From assembly GCA_002025865.1 (NCBI GenBank), contig MWOR01000153.1:1-62481 (forward strand): 62,481 nucleotides of DNA. The letters are read 5' to 3'. A program made the position numbers and the translations under genes. Source of the stretch: Prochlorococcus sp. HOT208_60m_813I02 (GTDB lineage Bacteria; Cyanobacteriota; Cyanobacteriia; PCC-6307; Cyanobiaceae). The first letter of the stretch is position 1; each line of letters begins with the position of its first letter. The notes below the pieces were generated by a model. That model was given only the letters and a program-made list of their open reading frames with translations, was not told the origin of the DNA and did not search any database. This document shows positions 57,526-62,481 of the stretch, one piece after another.

Positions 57526-58581
57526 ATGGCTAGGGAATCAATTTCAAAAATTGCATATAAAACGCTACAACAAAGTAAAAGCATTGCAGGTTTCGCTCAC
57601 AAGCAGATAAGTTCAAGATTAATGAACTTCATTCTTCCGGATTCAAAGCTTGAAAATTTTGATATAGATAGAGATCTTCTAATGCAAATCCAAAATTCAA
57701 TGGATGTCTTAAGAGAAGAAGATTGGAATGATGCAGAAAAAAATATATATCCCAAAAAATTATTGTTTGACGAACCATGGCTTAGATATCTAACTCAATA
57801 TCCTAAAATTTGGCTCGATATGCCTAATACATGGGATAGACGAAGAAAACAAAACTTTGATGATCTTCCAAAATCAATTGATAAAGATAATTATCCTCAA
57901 TATTACTTGAGAAATTTTCATCATCAAACAGATGGTTATTTATCAGATTTTTCAGCTAGCATTTATGATCTACAAGTCGAGATACTTTTCAATGGTAGTG
58001 CTGACTCAATGAGGAGAAGAATAATTAAGCCAATAAAAGAAGGACTGGAATTTTTTAGAGATAGAAAAAAAAGTTCTATCAAAATACTTGATGTGGCTAC
58101 AGGATCAGGAAGAACATTAAAACAATTAAGAGCAGCATTTCCTAAAGAAAGAATTACAGGAATTGATTTATCTGATTCATACTTAAAAGAGGCAAGTAGA
58201 TATATTTCAGATTTAGATGGAGATTTAATTCAGTTAATAAAAGGAAATGCTGAGGAATTACCTTTTGAAAATGATAGTTTTCAATGCATTTCTTGTGTTT
58301 ACTTATTTCATGAATTACCTAGAACAATTAGAGCCAAAGTATTAAATGAATTTTTTAGAGTTCTTGAACCTGGCGGAATATTAGTTTTAGCTGATTCAAT
58401 TCAAATAAGTGATTCACCAGGCTTTACATCCGTAATGGAAAGCTTCTATAAATCTTTTCATGAGCCTTTTTATTGTGATTATATAAAAGAGGATATAGAT
58501 TCTAAAATTGAGGATGTAGGGTTTAAAGATGTAAAATCAAATTCCTTTTTTATGACCAAAGTATGGTCTGCTGTAAAGTAA
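57526..58581 (+). CDS. class I SAM-dependent methyltransferase
   Basis: A 351-residue protein. The first 160 residues are a helical N-terminal domain with no known motif (Trp/Pro-rich LLFDEPWLRYLTQYPKIWLD). Residues about 175-300 are a Rossmann methyltransferase: IKILDVATGSGRTLKQLRAA (motif I), ITGIDLSDSYLKEASRYISD, and YLFHELPRTIRAKVLNEFFR with LEPGGILVLADS. The substrate is unknown, but the HELP-type loop occurs in ubiquinone/menaquinone-type methylases. A frame from 57484 would start inside the glnA terminator, so MARES at 57526 is used. The next gene lies 12 bases downstream. Confidence 0.85.
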   Translation: MARESISKIAYKTLQQSKSIAGFAHKQISSRLMNFILPDSKLENFDIDRDLLMQIQNSMDVLREEDWNDAEKNIYPKKLLFDEPWLRYLTQYPKIWLDMPNTWDRRRKQNFDDLPKSIDKDNYPQYYLRNFHHQTDGYLSDFSASIYDLQVEILFNGSADSMRRRIIKPIKEGLEFFRDRKKSSIKILDVATGSGRTLKQLRAAFPKERITGIDLSDSYLKEASRYISDLDGDLIQLIKGNAEELPFENDSFQCISCVYLFHELPRTIRAKVLNEFFRVLEPGGILVLADSIQISDSPGFTSVMESFYKSFHEPFYCDYIKEDIDSKIEDVGFKDVKSNSFFMTKVWSAVK

Positions 58582-58593
58582 ATAAAAACCCCT

Positions 58594-58857
58594 ATGACCT
58601 ATTGGGATAACGATACTATTAAGCTTGTTCAAGCTATTAATGACAAATTAAAAATTGATCATTCTAAATGGCATAAAGATAAAGGAAATAAATATAAACG
58701 GACTGCAGAACTAATTTCTGCGGGATTATGCCACTTAATTATTTCATGTAATGAGAAGGAAACTGTTGAGTATTTAGAAGAAAGTATTAAATGGTTAAAA
58801 GAAATAAATGTAGACCAACCTTGCCCCAGTAAAAATCACCTTTTTAAAGCCAATTGA
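58594..58857 (+). CDS. small conserved hypothetical protein
   Basis: An 87-residue soluble, Lys/Glu-rich helical protein (TYWDNDTIKLVQAINDKLKI; ELISAGLCHLIISCNEKETV; IKWLKEINVDQPCPSKNHLF). I do not recognise a named domain; the length and character fit the short cyanobacterial DUF proteins that follow methyltransferase genes in picocyanobacteria. It is 12 bases downstream of the methyltransferase and probably co-transcribed, and it overlaps the convergent anti-sigma-type gene by 22 bases. Confidence 0.7.
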   Translation: MTYWDNDTIKLVQAINDKLKIDHSKWHKDKGNKYKRTAELISAGLCHLIISCNEKETVEYLEESIKWLKEINVDQPCPSKNHLFKAN

Positions 58858-59270
58858 AGTCTATTACCTTTACTACTCCATCTAATGTCATCAAAACATT
58901 CATTAATTATGTATAGGCCACGGCCATTTACACTACTTATTTTTTTTGGTAATTTGTAGTCTCTTTTTTTTATTTCTAAACCATTACCTTGATCTTGAAT
59001 TTGCCAAACACACCAATTAGGAGTAATTATTCTTCTTACTCTAATATTTTTTTTTGGATCTAATTTATTTCCATGTTTTACTGCGTTAACTAAAGCTTCA
59101 TGTAAACCAAGTTTTATAAGATAGCTTGATTGAGAATTTTTGATAGGTTCTAATAATTGATCGACAAATTCATTTAACTGTAATGATGATTCGAATTCGT
59201 AGTTTGACCAGTTAATCTTTGGTCTTTTAAAAAATTTTTTTAAAATATTTTTGCCCCGAAGTAAGGACAT
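58836..59270 (-). CDS. RsbW-type HATPase (anti-sigma factor/serine kinase-like)
   Basis: A 144-residue GHKL-fold protein without membrane segments. LGLHEALVNAVKHGNKLDPK is the N-box (ExxxNAxxH), VWQIQDQGNGLEIKKRDYKL corresponds to the G1 box and SSVNGRGLYIINECFDDIRW to the G2 box. These proteins bind or phosphorylate anti-anti-sigma factors in partner-switching systems. No STAS-domain or SpoIIE partner gene is nearby. It follows the GUN4 gene on the same strand after 48 bases. Confidence 0.85.
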   Translation of the reverse strand: MSLLRGKNILKKFFKRPKINWSNYEFESSLQLNEFVDQLLEPIKNSQSSYLIKLGLHEALVNAVKHGNKLDPKKNIRVRRIITPNWCVWQIQDQGNGLEIKKRDYKLPKKISSVNGRGLYIINECFDDIRWSSKGNRLQLALKR

Positions 59271-59318
59271 AATAATATTTTGATACTATCTTAATTTTAA
59301 CTTATTAAATACCTAAAT

Positions 59319-60038
59319 TTAAAGAATATTATTATGTCTCTCTGCAATAGCAGGATGCTTAAGGATGGAGTCCATAAGTCTTACTCCTCTTAGTTGATTT
59401 ATTAAAGGCATATGTCCATCAGGAGCATCCAATGACCAACGAAAAGATCCAGGATATCTAGTCCATAAGCCCTCTTTTTTCCAACCTATTTTCGGCCACA
59501 TTAATTCATATTTTTTTCCTACTGATTTTAATATCTTTGCTTGAATTGAGAATCCAAATCTACCAGTTGAATAAATAGTCCATAATCTATCTATTGTTTG
59601 TAGATCTTTACCTGACATATTCTTAACTTCACTATAGAAAACATATCCACGTTTCTCAGCTAATTTTCCAGCTAATTTCCGTAAATAGGTACTTGTTAAT
59701 CTATCTGCTTCTTCAAATTTTTGCTCAACCAACATCAATTGCAAATCCTTATAGTTAATATCAATATCTGAATATGTATTAAACCAATTATTGAATTTAG
59801 AGTTTTCAAAGAATTCAGGTTTAAATTTTTTTAAAACTTGCAATATCCAACCAGCAGCCCAGTCATCTCCTTCATTATTAAAGATATCAAAAAGTGAAGG
59901 GCCGAGATTAAAAATATTTTCGACTTCAGATTCTATTTGAGATAATAAATTTATTCTTTTTCTTTGATTGGAATCTACAAATTTTTTTATCAGCTCTAAT
60001 GTAGCATTACTATAGTTATCTTGTTCTTTGTTATTCAT
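59319..60038 (-). CDS. GUN4 domain protein (Mg-chelatase regulator)
   Basis: A 239-residue protein. Residues about 1-90 are a helical-bundle N-terminal domain. Residues about 92-235 are GUN4: DINYKDLQLMLVEQKFEEAD, KDLQTIDRLWTIYSTGRFGF and FRWSLDAPDGHMPLINQL. GUN4 binds protoporphyrin and Mg-protoporphyrin and stimulates magnesium chelatase in chlorophyll synthesis. It is divergent from the selU-like gene, with 33 bases between the starts. Confidence 0.93.
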   Translation of the reverse strand: MNNKEQDNYSNATLELIKKFVDSNQRKRINLLSQIESEVENIFNLGPSLFDIFNNEGDDWAAGWILQVLKKFKPEFFENSKFNNWFNTYSDIDINYKDLQLMLVEQKFEEADRLTSTYLRKLAGKLAEKRGYVFYSEVKNMSGKDLQTIDRLWTIYSTGRFGFSIQAKILKSVGKKYELMWPKIGWKKEGLWTRYPGSFRWSLDAPDGHMPLINQLRGVRLMDSILKHPAIAERHNNIL

Positions 60039-60071
60039 TTTAGAAAATCAATCAAAAAATAAAAACTATCC

Positions 60072-61115
60072 ATGTATTTCAAAAGAAAAGAACTAGAGAA
60101 ATTTAGAAGTTTTAAAGGACCACTTATAGATGTTAGAAGCCCAGGTGAATATTATAAAGGACACATGCCTAATTCTATTAACATTCCACTATTTGATAAT
60201 GATGAGAGATCAATAATTGGCACGATTTATATAAAAGAAGGAAGACAAAAAGCAGTTATAGAGGGATTAAAATTTTTTGAAAAAAAAATGGAATTACTTC
60301 TTGATAAATTATTCATGAGTATTGACTCTTATAAAACTATTACTAAAAAAAATGATAATGAATTGTTTATCAGAATATATTGCTCTAGAGGAGGTATGCG
60401 CTCACAAAGTATTGCTTGGTTACTAGAAAAATTTAAATTAAATCTCGTTACACTTAATGGAGGATACAAAATGTATAGGAGATGGGTATTAGATAGTTTT
60501 TCGAAAAAGTTGAACATTGTAGTTATTGGCGGAAAAACAGGAACAGGGAAGACAAGGTTATTATCATTGCTAGAAAAAAATAAATATCAAACTATTGATC
60601 TTGAAGGATTTGCTTGTCATAGAGGAAGTACATTTGGAGGTTTAGGGATGAAAGATCAACCTTCCAATGAAAAATTTGAAAATATGATTGCTGAAAAATT
60701 AAATTCTTTTAAATGTTCTAATAATATTTTTGTAGAAGCTGAAAGTGCTAATATAGGCAAATGCAAAATCCCTAATGAATTCTTCAATCAGATGAAAAAT
60801 TCGAGGAGAATTGAAATTTTAAGGAGCGAATCTAACAGGTTAGATGAGTTGATAGATACTTATAGTGTATTTAAGAAAGAGGAACTTCAAGAATCTGTAT
60901 TAAGGATAAAAAAAAGATTAGGACCGCAAAGAACAAAAATAGCTCTTGAATCCATAAATAGTGAGAAATGGGACTTAGTTTGCAAATCAGTTTTAGATTA
61001 TTACGATAAGTGTTATGAATATGAAAAGGTTGGCAAAACAAATATAAAGATATTAGATTTAACTGACAAAAAATATGATGAAAGTATCCTAGAGTTAATA
61101 AATAATTTTTTATGA
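60072..61115 (+). CDS. selU: tRNA 2-selenouridine synthase (MnmH/YbbB)
   Basis: A 347-residue two-domain enzyme. Residues about 1-135 are a rhodanese: GPLIDVRSPGEYYKGHMPNS and YCSRGGMRSQSIAWLLEKF, whose Cys is the catalytic residue. Residues about 150-347 form a P-loop domain (VVIGGKTGTGKTRLLSLLEK), then DLEGFACHRGSTFGGLGMKD and FVEAESANIGKCKIPNEF. It exchanges sulfur for selenium (via a geranylated intermediate) at the wobble U of Lys/Glu/Gln tRNAs and needs selenophosphate from SelD, which is not in this window. Confidence 0.9.
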   Translation: MYFKRKELEKFRSFKGPLIDVRSPGEYYKGHMPNSINIPLFDNDERSIIGTIYIKEGRQKAVIEGLKFFEKKMELLLDKLFMSIDSYKTITKKNDNELFIRIYCSRGGMRSQSIAWLLEKFKLNLVTLNGGYKMYRRWVLDSFSKKLNIVVIGGKTGTGKTRLLSLLEKNKYQTIDLEGFACHRGSTFGGLGMKDQPSNEKFENMIAEKLNSFKCSNNIFVEAESANIGKCKIPNEFFNQMKNSRRIEILRSESNRLDELIDTYSVFKKEELQESVLRIKKRLGPQRTKIALESINSEKWDLVCKSVLDYYDKCYEYEKVGKTNIKILDLTDKKYDESILELINNFL

Positions 61116-61175
61116 AATAATTACAAACGAATGTTAAAAATATTTCCTAAGATAAAAAATTAATAATCGAATATT

Positions 61176-61529
61176 ATGACAGCAAATAAGTCTGCAAAAA
61201 TACAATTTTATGAAGGAACTGATGAACCAGTTGTGCCTGAAATAAGACTAACTAGGAGTAAAGACGGCACCACCGGCCAAGCATTATTTTTGTTCGAAAA
61301 ACCTCAGGCATTATCTTCAATAACAGACGGTGAAATCACAGGAATGCGGATGATAGATTCCGAAGGTGAAATATTAACAAGGGAAGTTAAAGTAAAGTTT
61401 GTCGATGGAGAACCCATATTTTTAGAAGCAGTTTATATTTGGAAGAACACATCAGACTTTGATAGATTTATGAGATTTGCAAATAGTTATGCTAAATCAA
61501 ATGGATTAGGATATTCTGAGAAGAAGTAG
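61176..61529 (+). CDS. psb28: photosystem II assembly factor Psb28
   Basis: A 117-residue soluble protein. [56 protein letters not shown] and [20 protein letters not shown] match Psb28. It binds transiently to the cytosolic side of PSII assembly intermediates, near CP47, in biogenesis. Length is standard. It is 60 bases after the selU gene and 13 bases before the AI-2E-type permease. Confidence 0.96.
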   Translation: MTANKSAKIQFYEGTDEPVVPEIRLTRSKDGTTGQALFLFEKPQALSSITDGEITGMRMIDSEGEILTREVKVKFVDGEPIFLEAVYIWKNTSDFDRFMRFANSYAKSNGLGYSEKK

Positions 61530-61542
61530 AATATTTTGAAAA

Positions 61543-62481
61543 TTGAGTAGTTCATCATATTTCAAGTTAGTAGTAATTTTAATCACTTCTTTAATAATAT
61601 GGACTTTAAGAGATTTTCTCCTCTTAATTGTTTGTTCTCTAGTAATTTCAAATATTGTATGTAATTTATGTAATCAAATTCAAAAGGGTTTGAAAATTCC
61701 CCGATCGCTTTCTTTGTTTCTTGTCTTAACTGTTATATCAGTAATAGTATTTACTATTTTTATTCTTGTATTGCCTCCGTTTATAAAAGAATTCAATGAA
61801 ATATTAGTTGATATTCCAAATGGTTTATCAAAAATAAATATTTTGATTAATACAAATCTGAACAAATTTAATAGCCTATTTTATGGTGAACAATCAGAGA
61901 ATGTTATAGACATATTCAGTCTCATAAATAATGTAGTTACCATCCCAGATGCCTCAACCATTGCAAAAGCTATTCAAGAAAGTTTTAGGAATTTAATAAA
62001 TATAGCGGGGAATCTGGGTTCAGGTCTTTTGAAATTAATATTCGTATTAGCAGTAAGTTTGATGATTTCTATTGAACCAAAACAATATAAAGAAAATATA
62101 CTTCTATTAATTCCAAAAAATTATCGCAACAAATTTAGAAATATTCTGGAAAAATGCAATATTGCATTAGCAAATTGGACCTTTTCTATGGTCATAAGCT
62201 CATTATCAGTAGGTTTATTATCATTAATAGTTTTATCTATATTAGATGTCAAATATGTAGTTTCAAATGCTTTAATAGCTATGGTTCTTAATGTAATTCC
62301 AAACATAGGTCCGGTTATAAGTGGTATATTTCCTATCTCAATTGCACTTCTAGATAATTTTTGGAAGCCACTGGCCGTATTAGGCGCATATATAATCATT
62401 CAAAATATTGAAAGCTATATAATAATGCCATCTATAATGAAGAAAAAAGCAAACTTACTTCCTGGTTTGACATTAATATCA
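61543..62481 (+). CDS. AI-2E family (PerM) transporter, 3' end outside window
   Basis: An open frame that runs off the right edge. It begins with TTG at 61543 (an in-frame TGA lies at 61537-61539), giving MSSSSYFKLVVILITSLIIW then IWTLRDFLLLIVCSLVIS. Central residues (ESFRNLINIAGNLGSGLLKL; FVLAVSLMISIEPKQYKENI) and the late block VLNVIPNIGPVISGIFPISI match the AI-2E/PerM permease family, eight-helix proteins implicated in small-molecule export. The cargo cannot be inferred. No ATG start is available upstream. Confidence 0.88.
   Translation, partial: MSSSSYFKLVVILITSLIIWTLRDFLLLIVCSLVISNIVCNLCNQIQKGLKIPRSLSLFLVLTVISVIVFTIFILVLPPFIKEFNEILVDIPNGLSKINILINTNLNKFNSLFYGEQSENVIDIFSLINNVVTIPDASTIAKAIQESFRNLINIAGNLGSGLLKLIFVLAVSLMISIEPKQYKENILLLIPKNYRNKFRNILEKCNIALANWTFSMVISSLSVGLLSLIVLSILDVKYVVSNALIAMVLNVIPNIGPVISGIFPISIALLDNFWKPLAVLGAYIIIQNIESYIIMPSIMKKKANLLPGLTLIS

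Noticed and set aside
1..62481. CRISPR array, insertion sequence, prophage or tRNA-linked island
   Set aside because: No regularly spaced repeats, transposase, integrase or phage-like genes are visible; tRNA-Ser at 35.8 kb is flanked by ordinary housekeeping genes.

Overview
The window is a compact, very AT-rich stretch of a bacterial chromosome. PsaK, Psb28, GUN4, HemJ and Ycf49-like proteins show that it comes from an oxygenic phototroph. The small intergenic gaps, low GC, frequent TTG/GTG starts and gene set point to a high-light-type Prochlorococcus (picocyanobacterium). This assignment rests on gene content and composition; no database comparison was made. Nearly all genes are housekeeping genes. 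I found no insertion sequence, integrase, prophage or CRISPR array.

Layout. 1-3.7 kb: an RNB-type exoribonuclease (cut by the window edge), rpsR, rpmG and pheT. 3.65-5.8 kb: the only accessory-looking stretch. It holds a small Trp-rich probable exported protein flanked by three copies of a palindromic repeat, a ribbon-helix-helix/J-domain fusion protein and a 63-residue hypothetical. 5.8-16.9 kb: Ap4A phosphorylase-like protein, DUF2237 protein, B12-dependent methionine synthase (metH), ilvE, the cobalt chelatase large subunit cobN (corrin synthesis, which supplies metH), a PHP phosphoesterase and hemJ. 17-26.5 kb: a frameshifted uvrC, a flavin reductase-like protein, coaD, a dapF/cysteine desulfurase/DUF1995/dacB operon and leuS. 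26.5-32.7 kb: pgi, purN, argC, ribBA, a cyclophilin and a DUF3110 protein. 32.7-40.6 kb: the dnaK3-dnaJ3 chaperone pair, tRNA-Ser(GGA), a 2Fe-2S ferredoxin, an inositol monophosphatase-like protein, hisZ, htpG and rpmB. 40.6-46.9 kb: a peroxiredoxin, two small membrane proteins (DUF2499, DUF3593), psaK, dxs, ilvA, scpB, yggT and a MazG-like protein. 47-54 kb: pyk, a MacB-type permease, bioY, lspA, a DUF697-type GTPase, a 43-residue membrane microprotein and a PLP decarboxylase. 54-62.5 kb: tadA, an alanine/serine-glyoxylate aminotransferase, glnA with an NtcA-like promoter, a methyltransferase, a small hypothetical, an anti-sigma-type ATPase, GUN4, selU/mnmH, psb28 and an AI-2E-family permease (cut by the window end).

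The points most worth a second look are the repeat/palindrome cluster around 3.67-4.43 kb beside the RHH/J-domain fusion, the A10 homopolymer frameshift in uvrC, the canonical NtcA promoter architecture at glnA combined with loss of the adenylylation tyrosine, and the unlisted 43-aa microprotein gene. Several starts were moved inside the longest open frame (rpmG, ribBA, dnaJ3, the peroxiredoxin, the GTPase, glnA and the methyltransferase).
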